Shown: piece by piece, positions 11,574-24,574 of the stretch
Layout of the letters: every line of letters begins with the position of its first letter
Position numbering within the stretch: the stretch's first letter is position 1
Notes under the pieces: generated by a model
The model's input: only the letters and a program-made list of their open reading frames with translations
Told to the model about the DNA's origin: nothing
Databases searched by the model: none
Assembly (NCBI GenBank): GCA_009761415.1
Contig: QUOL01000010.1
Span: 1,116,001 to 1,180,000, forward strand
From: Sarcomyxa edulis
Taxonomy: Eukaryota; Basidiomycota; Agaricomycetes; Agaricales; Mycenaceae
DNA: 64,000 nucleotides
Direction of reading: 5' to 3'
Translations under genes and position numbers: made by a program

Positions 11574-14500
11574 ATGTCGGATTCTCTTCAAGTTCTTGTC
11601 AATGAATGGTTGCGGTTGGACAAAGTACCCTCAGAGTCTCAGATTGAGGCCTACGAGTCTTGCTGATCGCTTTGGCAGAACGAAACTACTCGTAATGAAA
11701 TCCAACAACTACTTCGAGATGGCAATACACCCGAATTGGAACGAAGAATGAGGTCCAATAATTCTATATTGAATAGAGGCAATCCCGACTCATGATTCGA
11801 ATTCTTTCCAGGGTCCGAATTGAATTCGGAACGTCTGGTGAGTAGCTCCTCGTCGTTTCACTATGTGAGAATTGCCATCGAGGGCATGTCCTACAGGCCT
11901 AAGAGGAAGAATGGAAGCAGGATGGGCTCGTATGAATGATCTGATCATCATACAAGCATCCCAGGTCTATCGATTCAATTTTCAGCCACTAGCCTTGGAA
12001 CTGAACATTCCTTCGACAGGGTCTGTGCGCATATGTTCTGAAAACCCTCAAAGATGCGGCGAACCGCGGAATTGTCATCGGTTACGATCATCGGCATAAT
12101 TCTGAGCGGTGGGCTTCATTGACTGCCAGTGCATTTATTGCCAACGGTGTCAAGGTTTACTTGCACCATGGTCTCGTGCATACTCCAATGTCAGCACATC
12201 CATACGCGACTAGGAGACCGCACTGACCCTTGATTCTCGGTCATATAGGGTGCCCTTCAGTGTCAAGAAGCTAAACGCTGCGTGTGGGGTTATGGTGACA
12301 GGTAAGGGATACTTACTAATCATTGATACGATGTTAATCTTTATGTAGCAAGTCACAATCCCAAGGTACGCCCGCGGTGAACCTCAAGAGGTCTTCGTTA
12401 TTCACTCTGTCCTTTAGCAAGATAATGGCTATAAGGTACGAAGTTCCTCATATCTCTATCTTCGACTTATTCATCTGTTGTCAGGTATATTGGGAGAACG
12501 GTGTACAGGTGAATGCCATTGATGCTCTATGACCGGTATACAGCTACTCAAAAATGTTGCCAAGATTATCGGACCACACGACACTGGAATTGCAGAGTCC
12601 ATCAGAGCCAAACTTGAGCCCAAAACATGGACAACAGACATACAATCATCCCCTCTGTGTATCGACCGGACTGCAGAGATGCGCGACGCTTATTTCGCAC
12701 AACTCCAAACACTGTGCCTCTCGAGGTAAGTCACTCATCACGTATGATCAATCTCAGGAAAATGCTGAATGGAAAGGTAGGCCATTAAACTCGAAACTGC
12801 CCATCAAAATCGTGAACACCTCGATGCACGGCGTCGGCGATGAATTCGCCAAACGGGCATTCGAATTATTTGGTTTCGCTCCGTATATTCCAGTCAAGGA
12901 GCAACAGTTTCCTGATCCCGAATTTCCTACCGTCAAATTTCCGAATCCAGAAGAAAAGGGTGAGCAGTAAACATCTATCAAAGTGCGGTTCAGTTTTAAA
13001 GTGGTTTTTAGGCGCCTTGGTAGGTCTATTGAGATACGTGATTACCTGATGGAAGCCTCATATCGTTACATTCTAGGATCTCGCTATCGAGACTGCTGAC
13101 CGGGAAGGCGCCACATATGTCGTCGCTCAAGACCCAGATGCAGACAGGTTCTCAGCAGCAGAAAAGGGGTGAGATCATCCGCTACCTTGTAATCAGGATT
13201 GATTTTTGATTCTTGCTATTCTTATAAGGTCTGACGGAAAGTGGTACGCCTTCACCGGTGATCAACTAGGGTCGCTCTTCGTATATCGGGCGCTGCAGAT
13301 ATACAAAGCCTCTGGAAAGCCACTGGGTGAGTCCTGTGATTTCTTACGAATCTCTAATCTAGACGGGTCTTCTGATATGATTATGATGGTACAGATAAAC
13401 TAGCCATGGTGGCGTCCGCCGTAAGTTCTAAAATGATTGAAGCTATAGCAAAAGCGGAGGGGTTCAAATTCGTAGAGTGCTTGACAGGTCAGCTCATCCT
13501 TTCCTAGGTTTCGCTTGTCTATCTCTGATTATTCCTACCGTTATAATAGGATTCAAATTCATCGGAAACACCGCTCTTACCCTCGTCGATCAAGGCTACG
13601 AAGTGCCTTTTGGATATGAGGAATCTATCGGGTTCATGTTTGGTTCTGAGATCCGTGACAAGGATGGTGTAGCTGCTACAGTCCGTATGATCCCTGTGTC
13701 CTTCCGATCCGTTCGTGACTGATAAAGAATTTAGGTATCATTCGCAGAGATGGTTGCGACGGCGCATGAGCGTGGCCAAACGATGCGATCACAGTTGACT
13801 GACTTGTATAAACGGTAGGAACGTTTCGAGATCTGGATTTACTATGACTGATACCATTATTTTACTTGCAGCTATGGGTATTTCCAAGTCAGCTTTCTTC
13901 TTCTGTTCTTTCCTGGAATGCCCAATGCACGTACTTATCATTCGTATTCCTGATAGACCAGCAACAGTTACTTCATATGTAACGACCCACCTACCGTCGA
14001 CAAAATATTTGCACGGCTCCGAAATTATGATGTACGTTCTTGTCTTGAATTCAATATCCTTCACCGTTTCTTCTTTTGACTCTTCTGATACCTCATTCCA
14101 TACATTCCCAAGTCTTCTTCAGGATCAGGATTAAGAGCAAACTACCCGCAACAAATCGCCGGTCTATCCATAACACGCATCGTAGACCTGACCACAGGAC
14201 ACGGCTACGATAGCACCAACCCACCGACATACAAACCATCTCTGCCTCTTTCCTCAGGTCATATGATTCAGTTCCGAGCTGAGGATGTCAAAACGCAGAC
14301 GAAGATCGTGCTTACTATTCGGTGTGTATCCTCCGATATATCATTCCGATTATGTGATTTTGATGTCAAGCCGTGTTTAGAACGAGTGGCACCGAGCCCA
14401 AGGTAACATCTCAATGTCCTTTTCCGTGCTTACGACGATCTCTTACCGACTTCCATGAACCTGTAGATTAAATACTACTTGGAAGGAAGCACTAGCGGGA

Positions 14501-14610
14501 CTGATGCCGAGACGCAAGTCGGTAAAGTCCTCGCTGCGGTGGTCGCAGAACTCGGAGATGTATGGTTGGAAGCGAAGCAGAACAAACTTGCTAGCCCTTC
14601 AAGCTCATAA
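11574..14610 (+). CDS. Phosphoglucomutase-2 / phosphopentomutase family enzyme
   Basis: The spliced product carries the family signature FGTSGLRGRM (joined across an intron at 11844) and RMNDLIIIQASQ. The catalytic phosphoserine loop TASHNPKQDNGYK follows. Downstream are VAQDPDADRF (metal-binding DxDxD), then FGYEESIGFM, and a C-terminal domain ending LASPSSS before TAA at 14608. This set matches the PGM2/yeast Pgm3 branch, which interconverts 1- and 5- (or 6-) phosphates of ribose and glucose. Substrate preference cannot be read from sequence here. The gene is unusually intron-rich: the phosphoserine loop is spread over exons of 17, 18 and 24 nt (12349-12365, 12418-12435, 12485-12508). The ATG at 11574 starts MSDSLQVLVNEWLRLDK, joining to NETTRNEI after a 49-51-nt intron. 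Confidence 0.88.
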
Positions 14611-14953
14611 CCCTCGTAAGTAAATGATTCCAATTCTCCACGACGTACTTGGTAAGTGAAAGCCGGCGGCTTACTGTACTCCAGTCAGACCCGTCAATCG
14701 ATAATAGAGACAATCGAAATAGAATAAATAACAGAAGAATCGAGTCCCGAGTCCCGAAATGATTAGAGGAACGAAAACGAATGTGCAAAAAGCGAGTGCA
14801 CTTTCCTGCTGTGGTAGGGTGTATTACATGTGTGTGTGTGTCGTATAGTGGGCGTAGTAAGCAAAGGGACGTATTCTGGGAGGGGGGAAGGAGGGAGGGC
14901 AAGTTATACATATATATATATCAATTCGGACTGGATAATCTGTACTCTAGTCT
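14611..14953. repeat. Convergent 3' spacer with TG and TA microsatellites
   Basis: This 343-bp spacer lies between the convergent stop codons of the mutase and CDC50 genes. It contains a (TG) run at about 14829-14841 and a (TA) run at about 14909-14921, which may serve as 3'-processing signals. A G-rich purine tract lies just before the TA run (14880-14899). No coding frame is supported. Confidence 0.6.
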
Positions 14954-16446
14954 TTATCTGTTCCATGAGAGAAGAGACATATCGCCGAGTCGCCTAGGGG
15001 GTAAATAGTGATAATGAATAAGAACAGGAAGGGGACCTCGAGGAGTGGGAAGGCATACCTTGGTCTGATAAGATGTCTTGCCGTCCCGGCAATACCAAGG
15101 AGTACAAATATACCTGCGGCAGCTACATACGCCCATCCCAAGAATGGGTTCTTGCCCCCAATCCATGATACAGTCGATATGACGATGGATTTCGTGCCCT
15201 TGTACGGTAGGACTGGGAAATCTACATCATTGTACGGGCGCGTTCATCAGTATCAATGATCTCAAACACAGTAGAGGGAAGAACAACGAACTAAGTCCAA
15301 CAGTCACACGATAAGTCCCCTCCGTCAGAGTATCATGATCATTCCTCCCATACAATTTCGCGAACGTCGGTAATCCAGCCGTGCGCATCCAGTTCTGGAA
15401 ATGCTCGTCGTCTTTGAGGTTAGGTGGGGGGTTCGTGGAGTTGTATCCTGTGGGGTAGCGTTTCGCCCAATTCGGTGGTGGGACGATAGCGGAGAGGTTA
15501 GTTTCAGCTGGGGCTACGGCGTATTTCTTGGATTCGCCTGGCCATGCTATGCCGGTTGATGAGAAGTCGTAGGTGGTGGATACGGAGTCTGAGCTGGGGT
15601 TGAGGAGTTCGAGGGAGGAGTATGTGTCTGGTTGGTGTGGTGTGGTGTAGTGTGTTAAAGATGTGATGTAAGATGAAATGTGATGGGTGCAACGTACCGT
15701 TGAAGAGGGAATTAGCGACGAGGCCGCAGGGGTAGATAGGTATGTGATTGCTATCCAGAGCGAGCGGCTTGCAGTCTCCGTCTTTGAGATCGCTAGCTTT
15801 GACAGACTTGCCCTTCAATTGGTCCGAGTTGAGACTCTTGACGTATCTCCGATGGTTCTGGTAAAAGTTGGAAAGCCTGTAGTAGAACAAGACGGATGGT
15901 TGCATATCGGCTGGTACTTGGAACTCGATGACACATTGGAGTTGTTCGGATATGTCTGTGACGGTCGAGTTGTCTGTGTTGTTAAGGAAAGCATACCGTG
16001 GGGCTGTTGGATTTGAAGCGGCCTTTGAGTCTTTTGAGCGGAAGTGGTAAGAGTATTTGCTTGAAGGGATATTTGTGAAGGTTAAAGCGGAAGGGTCGGT
16101 TGCTGGGGTGAGTTTCTCGCAGTTTGTGTAGTCCAAGGTTAATTCTGAGACGAGACTACTGCCCCAGATGAGAAGACCGCCTATAGGAGCGAACAAGATG
16201 GCGATGATGAAGAAGGTTGGTAGGACTGTCTTTGGGGTGAGTATAGGCTGCCATGCTTTGAGACGTTGTTGTTTGAAAGCGGTATCTATGGGAAGGTGTT
16301 AGGTGATAGAATTGATGAAGTGAGAGATATGACTGACTTGCTGGTCTCTTCCAACCTGTCTTTTCCTTCTTGTGTTCTGAGCTAGAGTCATCTGCGCTGT
16401 TGCTTGACGAATCCTGTCGTTTTGGCTTGCGGTTAAAGATGCCCAT
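14954..16446 (-). CDS. CDC50: CDC50/LEM3 family P4-ATPase (phospholipid flippase) beta-subunit
   Basis: CDC50 proteins escort P4-type flippases from the ER and are needed for their activity. The N-terminus is a short charged cytosolic segment (MGIFNRKPKRQDSS). Spliced exons then give FKQQRLKAWQPILTP, a first membrane span with LFAPIGGLLIWGSS, and a large Cys-containing luminal domain. That domain has NxS/T sites and the family segments FYYRLSNFYQNHRRYVKS and IYPCGLVANSLFN. The extracellular part ends in NWMRTAGLPTFAKLYGR. The second membrane span contains WAYVAAAGIFVLLGI, followed by RPRRLGDMSLLSWNR at the C-terminus, formed by a terminal intron (14994-15058). Length and order fit the family. 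The start at 16446 is 184 bp from the divergent MCM-binding protein gene. Confidence 0.92.
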
Positions 16447-16630
16447 GCCCAGTTAAATGCTGGTGGTAGATTTGGGGCTGAGTTGGGTGGTCGTTTGTGC
16501 TTGGAGAGACTCGGCGAGCGGGCGTGGATAGCGGAGATCGTGGCTGTGTCGGATGACTTTCACCATCAACGTCAGCAACACTGGCCACCCAAAACGCTCA
16601 AGTTGCCACAGTCACGTTCACTCGCCGGCC
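16447..16630. promoter_or_regulatory. Bidirectional promoter, CDC50 / MCMBP
   Basis: A 184-bp interval between divergent ATGs. It is GC-moderate without a clear TATA box, and must hold both promoters and both leaders. Confidence 0.5.
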
Positions 16631-18895
16631 ATGGTCTCTTCTCTCCTCATAGACGCTCTTCAAAACCCAACACGCACTATCATCGAATTATACGATCCTA
16701 CATCTCCCATCGATGACTTTCCTGCACTTGTCAAGTCCCACTTTACGGACATCTTCAAAACAGTCGACGCGTTCCAAGAGGCATGTAAAAAAACCTTGTC
16801 GCGTTACAACAAGTATTGACTCTGCACGAACAGATACCTTCTCTGGATGTGTTGAATCCACCAGAAATCTTTCCATCACGTTCTCTTGTTCGCTTTCGTG
16901 CAATGATTCAAGATACATCGTCTTCACCCGAAATATATCTTTCCAAACGCTGGGGCAACCGATGTGGAGGTTGGGGCATTGTGGACGTCGACGATGAAAA
17001 GACTGGGGTCACCAAGGAACCTCATGAGATCAATTACCAGGACCTGCGCGAATCCACCGTTCTTTGGGCCGTCACTATACCAGGCGAGAGCCCCTGGTGC
17101 GCAAATGACATCGATGGTCCTCTTGCTAGTGCGTCCATCTATCATACGAAAGTCGAGAGGCATAGCTAATCCACTATATAGCAAGCTCAATGCACGTACA
17201 CCACCCACCCCAACCCCACAAATTCCCAATCCCCGGCGCCCCTCATGTCGGCGTTCAAGCCAAGGTATGCCACACACCAACAACAATTCGACTTTTTGTC
17301 CTGACGTACAGCAGATCTACGATCGTGAAATCTCTGAATCCCTGAAATCCACCGACCTAGTGACATTCGTTGGCATTCTCACTACCGAACCGTAAAATGT
17401 CTCCCCCTGTCTCGTCACCTCACTAGCTAACCGCCTTGGGACCCATCAGTATTCATTCGGCACTTGATCTGGAGAGTTCGACTGAAGTCCCAACGTTACA
17501 TGTTCTATTTTCGATCCCAGTGCCTCCAACGATAGTCTCGAGACCATATCCGTACAAACCATCGTGTTCTGTCAATGCCACTGTCGAAGCAGTCCCTACT
17601 GTATTGGAAATCCGCGAGGAGTTGATTGGGTGGATCGCCGATGAAGCACTCGGAGGTGACCGCGAGACGGCAGAATGGGTACTACTGTGTGCGATTGCCA
17701 GAGTGTATGTTGCATTCGTTGTGCTCATGATCGTTCATCAAACTCATGCGATTGTTACCAGACAATCAAGAACGCCACCTATATTACCTCCTTCGCTGAC
17801 CATCTCTAGATTCCCTTCTTTGCCTCAAACTTCAACTGCTAGTGTTTCTACGGCTGAAGGTTCATCGAATGGTACCTCTTCCCAGCCTAATGATTCATCA
17901 CCACCTCCATCACCCACAACGCTTGCACACGTCCTCACCTCTATTCTCCCAATAACCACCACCCTCCCTCTCTCCCTTCCTACCCTAAACACGACCCAGT
18001 TCTTCCCATCTTGCCAAAACGAAGACCTCCATTCGGGATGGCTGCAAGTTCCAGGAGGAACGACTATGCTAGTCACAGAAGGTGGCGTTAGCGAAGGTGT
18101 AGTCCTCGAACAAGGTCCGCATTTTTTTCTACCGTCACTAAACGTTTACACTGCTGATGAAACATTGTCATCTGTCTTCCTAGGACTTCGGAACCTCGCG
18201 TCAATGCAACAAATGATGACCTCCCAAAGTATTGATTACGTTTTCCCATTCAGCCAGTTCAACTTCCCGACGGATGTCTCGTTCATTATACTTTGTGAAG
18301 GGAAAAAGAGCGCTTTCTTTCAAGTATGTGCCGTGTTCTCATCCGTATTTTTTGTGGGCCATACCGAGAGACTAACCGTGTGCGTATATCACCAACAGAC
18401 AAGTCTAGTAATACCACTCCAACCTGCCGTGAACGATGCAGACCTGTATAAACCAGCCAAAGACCTAAACCTACCTTCAGACTCTGAAGAGAAATTGGAC
18501 ATGTTCCGAAGCTTTGTATGTGGTGCGTTGGAGAAGGCTGCGCGGGGTGGCGTCGGTGTTGGTGAGGACACTGCAGCGGTGAGATCCCCCCTCCCTTTCG
18601 TAGCAATGTTTACCCTCGTGCTCATATGTATGACGGCTTTCATTGCAGTATATACAAGACGATTTTGTCAAGGAACGCAAAGAATCGGATGTGGGTGTTA
18701 CTTCTGAGGATTTGATCCTTAGGATGTTGATTGCCAGGCAAGTCCTCATTTCATTCCATTTGACACGTAGTTCCCTCTTACTTACTTCGCCGCAGATTAA
18801 TGGCTCTCTCTATGCACGAGGAGCAAGTCACGATCGAGATCTGGAAACAGACAAAAGCACTGGAGGAACGCAGGAAAGCCCGGCTTCGGCTTTAG
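16631..18895 (+). CDS. MCMBP: MCM complex-binding protein
   Basis: MCMBP (plant ETG1) binds MCM2-7, substituting for MCM2, and helps assemble or unload the replicative helicase. The product starts MVSSLLIDALQNPTRTI. Its N-terminal part contains VRFRAMIQDT and GGWGIVDVDD, a typical MCMBP region, then ESPWCANDIDG. A central segment has EWVLLCAIARV, after which the second AAA-like half follows. Its C-terminus ends in SEDLILRMLIARLMALSM and the charged KALEERRKARLRL, stop at 18893-18895. Several short introns are needed, for example after the early DAFQE and within the DLILRM region. Domain order and length (about 600 residues) agree with the family. The stop codon lies only 66 bp from the convergent acyltransferase stop. 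Confidence 0.85.
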
Positions 18896-18961
18896 GATCT
18901 AACAAAGACAAACAACCGCTCGCACTCGGACTGTATTTGTAATTTCAAAATCTACAGAATT

Positions 18962-20657
18962 CTACATCGATGTACTACGTAATAGATTTACGACGTCCTG
19001 TTGCATGTCCTTCGGAACCCCGAGACATATATCGATATTTCCGGTATAGTTTGATCGAAAGACACGTAGGTAATAACGGGAGACACCTACGGTGAAGAAT
19101 GAGCTGGATGGAGATCCGAAGTGGATTGAACGCCAGTCCAGGCTGCAAGAGCTTGAGCGTGGAATAAATGCCGTCTTCAAACCTGACTAGACTCACGCGA
19201 GATACGAGTTCACGGATATGGTATCCTCCCGAGGCTGGAAGAAGAGTGACTTTCCGGTGTTGGCGATCTCGAGCATGAGATGGCTCGCTACGGACATTCG
19301 GGTTTCTAGCAAGATCGGGTCGTGGTGTTTCCGAAGAGATTGCCGGATGGTCTTTGCGATGATGTGGATATCTGATATATTTGATGGATCTATAGCTTCA
19401 GAAGGTACCTGAATGCAGTAGTAAACGTAAGTAGTGGCTTGGACGGTACGGTATCAGCGTCCGGCAAGATTCACTCACGATGTGGATGGCGTTCCCTGCT
19501 ATGTCTGGGTCGACAAAAGGGGCGGATATCGAGCGATACTAGTGAGTCATCTGAGGACAAACCTCCCTGGTAGTGAACAGTGACAAACTCACACTTGCAG
19601 CATTGGTCACCCTCCGGACGGGCACGGAGGCACAACGGTTAATGATGCTGACGATATACCCTGTGAGACAGTCTTGAATAGATAACCTGTAATCTGGATC
19701 TCCAAGCATGCTTTGGACTTTGGTGCGTAGGTTTGCAAGATCGAGTTCCGTGAACCGCCAATCCACTCTAACAGCGCTAGTGGAGTGGCTTAATCGTTTG
19801 TACCGTTCACCGAGCTCGGAAATGGGACACGCTTCGGTGAGGTGGGCCATAGATGCAGAGTGTATTTCGATGGACTGATCATCTGGAACAGGAAATACGT
19901 GTTTCTTGAATATAGGTGGAGGGTAGGACGCGTTCAAGCCTTGATATTCCTGACAGAGCAGATGCATGAAGCGTAGAAGGGCAGTGGCATCGCCTGAATT
20001 AGAGTATACGTGGGAGACTCGTCAGTCCCTATTACGATGAAGATCGTCGCCGTTGATACCTAGGGTATGGTTCCAAGAAACCCCAATCGCGGTACACTGG
20101 TCTTTATCTGACATTGTTAGCTTCATTCGAAGCAAGGAGGCTTCCCCGTTGATCAACGAGACTCCTTTGGGTTCTGGATTGAGGAATGGGTTGATATCAT
20201 CAAGGATGACCCAACCGTTTGGATTCAGAGTCATATCCTGGACGGCTGCGACTTCGACTGGGATCGGCGAGTCGGTCAGATGGATCTATTGAAATAATTC
20301 AGCACTCAAGTCAGAGAGTCGAATGAATGCTTGACTCGCCTTCCATTGAGAGTCATTGGTGCGAAGTCGCCCAGCAGTATGTGGGTATTCTGTGATCGCT
20401 TTTGCGAGAGCTTCATTGAACCGGTCTACTTCTAAGACCAGCGGAATGAGATGAACATTTTTTATCTGTTGGAATGATTGAACATGACGAGGGAACTCGG
20501 ATTTTAATACTTGACGCGACAGATCTGAGCAACTACGTACGAATTTCATCCACAGATCGTATCCGGGTAGATTGATTGCATTCGCGTCCTTCAATTCAGG
20601 ATGCGACGCGATGGGCTTTTTTGGATGAATCAGATATTGTTTTGATGACTCTGCCAT
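18962..20657 (-). CDS. BAHD-like transferase-family acyltransferase
   Basis: Fungal members of this family transfer acyl groups from CoA to alcohols or amines, often in specialised metabolism. The catalytic HxxxD motif is visible as SWNHTLGDATALL, created by splicing across 19990-20048. Upstream are VDRFNEALAKAITEYPHTAGRL and LRMKLTMSD, typical of the N-terminal half. The C-terminal half has VRRVTNAAS and ALDWRSIHFG, the latter at the position of the family's structural DFGWG-type motif, then RYYLRVFRSN. Several introns of about 50-60 nt are inferred. The start at 20657 gives MAESSKQYLIHPKKPI; an earlier in-frame Met at 20798 would add 47 residues without obvious homology. No biosynthetic cluster partners are seen nearby, so the substrate is unknown. 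Confidence 0.78.
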
Positions 20658-21212
20658 ACATAGTATCGTTTTCTGTAGGAGGAACGTGTTAGCACTAAGT
20701 GGCATATTGAGAGTCGTGGCCGCATCGGTGTCACGGTACAAAACTGAACTCAAATTCATCGAACTCAGGCTTATGAACCAGTGAGTGAGAGACATCAAAA
20801 TTCAAGATCATAAATAAAAAGGTCTCATGAGGGCCTTGCTATTAGCACGAATTGAATCTATATACGACGGACGACGTGATGGACGGCATAAGACATATTA
20901 CTTGTAGTACAGCGAACAATTCTAAAGTAGCATGGAATCACGGACGATGCTTTCCCATCTATACAGCCGTAATGCATGCAAAGCAAGACACGTAGCTCGA
21001 TAGCTCGATAGCTCGGGGAGGAGACCAAAGCCAATAGTCGATGAATAGGCATAAATAATCGTATCGTATCCGAGTACATCCACGGTTCCGCAAAAAGGTA
21101 TATGTATGCAAACACACATCCACTTATGGTGATGCGATCGGCGTTGACGTTGCGCAAATACACGGGAAGGGGAAATGATGCGACAAGAGAGAAGTATCGT
21201 TTGGACAGTGGG
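20658..21212. other. Intergenic region with a short AGCTCGAT tandem repeat
   Basis: A 555-bp spacer between the acyltransferase start and the Rco1-like stop. An 8-bp unit AGCTCGAT is repeated almost three times at 20994-21015. Nothing else coding or structural could be supported. Confidence 0.5.
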
Positions 21213-24200
21213 TCAAGAATGAGTGGAAGTGTTGACAGCAACGTTGATGGTTCGAGCTGATTTCGCGGGGCTCGAGGCGTTCTGTAAATTCATACCACCA
21301 AGACGTGGCAGACGAATTTTGAGGGAAGGAGTAGCGGGGGTGGATGATGTAGTAGCAGTGGTAAGTGTGGAAGGAGGGGCCACGGAAGGAGTGGTTGACG
21401 CTGTAGTGGCGACACGGTCATGACGGGTTGAGCTCTGATTTGTTTGCTTTTCTTTCTCTCGTTTGTCGGTCTCGGATCTGTCCTTTGACTTTGCGTTCTT
21501 TTCGATGGCCTCTCCCCCCTCCTCCGTGTCTGGCATTTCGTCGTCGCGTTCTTTTCTTTTTCTGATTCTCCTTGGCCTAGGTTCTGCTAAAGTCTCGAGT
21601 TCCTGTTGCTGAGATGGGCGACGAACATTTCGTGTCCGCTTACCGGAGAGTACCTGTCGTTGGTCAATTTATTTCGGTAGATAACGGAATTGGGATTGAT
21701 AGCATACCTTTGCGGGAGGTGGCATGTAAGGGAGTTCGTCGGATAAACTCGGCTCAGTATGTTCGGGATTGTGCTCAGACTCTTCGAGCTACGGAGGAGA
21801 GGACCAGTCAATCGCAGTACTACGACGACGACGACGAGAACGATACCTTTACATGACCAGATCTTGTATTTCCAGAAAAGCCCAACGAACGTGGAGGAGG
21901 CGCAGATAGGTATGTCCATAGTCCATCGGCATCATCTGTGCGCCTGCCGGAAGTCTTGTCACAAGTAGATATATAAGATAAGTGATCATCGTTCAATACT
22001 AGAGCAAGCGAAGCATACCTTGGCTGAAATACTATTTGAAGTACCCTCATTGTTTTTACTCCGCGAGCGCAGTTCCCGCGTACTTGGTTCAGGTTGCACG
22101 ACGTCGTGTACGGGTTTCTTCCGCTTAGCGGTTGATATAGACAACTTGGGTTGTGTGGATCCTGAATCCATCGTGTTTCCGTTTGCGGTGGGAACATCCT
22201 AAAATCCGCTATCAGTCTTGAACAGTCTCTTCAGGTGTAGCATCGCAAACCTTTTTCGCCACTTTCACTGATTTCCGTGGTATAATTCGAACAGGGCGGG
22301 AAGCCGGGTGTTGCTTCTGAATGTTGAGGTCGCTTACGTGTGGTCCGGTGCCATTGACGGAAGGAGTAGATGTATCTGTTCGATTCATCTGAAAATTACA
22401 AAGTAACTGTTCAGTTCTATGTCAATTTGCCCAAGAGCAATGTAGAACAAGAAAGACTCACCTGAGCTAACCTAAGGTCCTCAGCATCGAAATCCGAAGG
22501 CCCGGGTATAGGAGGTACATCTAGGTCGTCCAATGAACTGAGGGAAGTAAGAGGTGAAGACATCCCAGAGCCAGTATCAGAATCGCTAAGCATCGATCAC
22601 ACTTAACGATTTTGTACATAAATAAGACACAGCGAAGAACGTACAGATCCTTCTCTTCGGGATGCTTGCTAACTTTGTTCCAAAAGTCCAGCACAATGAC
22701 TCGTTCTGGAACTCTATATCGACGACCATTGATCAAAACCTCGTCTACTGCTACCTTGGTCTGACTTGTTGATGTAGTTTCGGGATGTATGATTTCGATG
22801 TTCCCATTATTGAATTGTCTGGGTTTCGTGATTTCTATTGGAGGGGCGTTCTGCTTGGGAATGCGGCGTTTGGGATGCTAGAACAAAGTTCAGTTTTCAT
22901 CGATTCAATGTGCCAGTTGGACTAAACTCACGAGAATCTGATCAGCGTGGTTCGGACACATCCACTTCTTGCCAAACGAAGGCATAGTTGACAAGGGCGG
23001 ATCGAGACAGTCCAAGTGCCAATGGAGGTTGCAATAATCGCAAGAAACAAGGCTCTTCCAGGTATCGGATGCCGGCATTGTGGACGTAGAGCCACGGGCG
23101 CGTTTCATTGCTGGAGCAGCTGCTGCGACACTTGCAGGTAGAGCGGATGTCCCACAACGAAAACATAGTACAGGTGCGCCATTTCGATCCCGAAGTCGAT
23201 GAGCGTCACGATCCTCCAATTGACCGTGACGACTGAGCGGCCGTAAGTTTCGGCTAGTTCAAAGGATTAAATCGTGGAAGGACGTACTTTAGACGAGGCT
23301 GTTTGAGCTCGGAACTATCAACGTAACTCCCTCTTGGTCCAGTAGCGACTGCCATAGCAATTTGATACACGAAGGCGATAGGTAGAAAGAGCAATACGCA
23401 CCATCTTTGAAGAATGTCCTGATATCTTCAGGAAGTTGAAACTCTGTGGGGATGTTTATTTGTAACTGATAGAGAAGAGGGGACATTAACGAAGCGGTAG
23501 GTTTTTGAGGAGGGTGAGGAGGGTTCTATGAAAGAAAATGTGTTCAGTAGCTGAGATTCACCGAAATTGTGGAGTGAAATGCGGACTTTACGAATCATAC
23601 AGCTTGGGCAAAACCATCGACTATCGCCTTCTGGGAGATCTACAGCTTCCATGGGTGGATCGAGACACCAAAAATGAAAGGCTCTTGGACAACCGTCACA
23701 GTACACCAAAGCTCCCATCGAACGACATGAGGAACAGTGATCTTCGTTGACCTGGAGCAGAGAAAGATATGAGCGTGATAATACATGAAAAACGTGCTTT
23801 GAAGCTCACCAGACTCAGAGGAGGCTCTGGGGAGAGTAAAGAGACAGTTTTTGGCTCTTCTTTCACCCTCACTGTGGGCGTGTCAATTTCTTTCCCCTTC
23901 CCCTTATCTCGCCTTGTTCCCCTGGGTCTTCCGACACTACCCGTAAAGCTGCCTTCGTTGACGTTCTGTGACGAATTGGAGCGAGAGATCGAGGGTTCAT
24001 CGTCCACGACCATGGTGACGAGATCGGAATCGATGGATATCGGACGTGTTGCCGGCTCGATAGGGATCTCAGCGACAGCAGGCGGATCAGGAGCAGATGC
24101 AGCGCCGTTCTGATGGCGAGCGGAAGCACGTTGGGCACGCCCTGAAGCAGCGCTTTTTTGTCGCAAGACCAAAGGTGACGTGTACAGCGTATCAACAAAG

Positions 24201-24574
24201 GTTTGAGACCAGCGATGAAGGGACAAAAAAGAATGTCAGCACTGTGTAGTTTTTAGGATGAGTGTGATGCAGAAGACGTACCTTTTATCGACTCGTGCCC
24301 GCTTCGTGCGAGGGCCTTCGACCTCCTGTGTGATGAGGGTGCCCGCCAAAAGGCCAGAATATGTGGTTCCAGGATCCGATGTGGGCAAGTAAGAAAAACT
24401 ACCAGCAGATTTCTTGAGGTCGCGCTTGTGCGCAGTGGATAGTTGGCCAGTAACCAAAGACGGAGGTCCTGGTAGAATTTCTGTAGCTAGATTCGGATCA
24501 CCTTCGAGGTGGGGGGGTTGGACGATAGGTACACCGGGCATCATGTATACTGGCATGCTTGCCATGGAAGTCAT
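21213..24574 (-). CDS. RCO1: Rco1-like double PHD-finger protein (Rpd3S-type histone deacetylase subunit)
   Basis: Rco1 and Eaf3 direct the Rpd3S deacetylase to transcribed chromatin. The N-terminus (MTSMASMPVYMMPGVPI) is disordered and contains a basic KRARVDK stretch. The first PHD finger is EDHCSSCRSMGALVYCDGC...FHFWCLDPP...WFCPSC (about 23600-23750). About 100 residues later a second, PHD-like zinc finger reads VLCFRCGTS, then LVSCDYCNLHWHLDCLDPP and WMCPNH (about 22945-23170). Paired fingers of this spacing, with the conserved CLDPP in both, are typical of Rco1/Cph1-Cph2/PHF12 proteins. A segment with RRYRVPERVIVLDFWNKV follows. The long Ser/Pro/Lys-rich tail ends at 21213. Exons are separated by several short introns. 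The interval between the fingers likely includes the Sin3-interacting domain by analogy. Confidence 0.85.

Noticed and set aside
12509..12543. 35-nt intron ending at CAG in the mutase gene
   Set aside because: It is unusually short for fungi; a 56-nt intron ending at AAG (12564) keeps the frame and fits the enzyme alignment better. Left undecided but not preferred.
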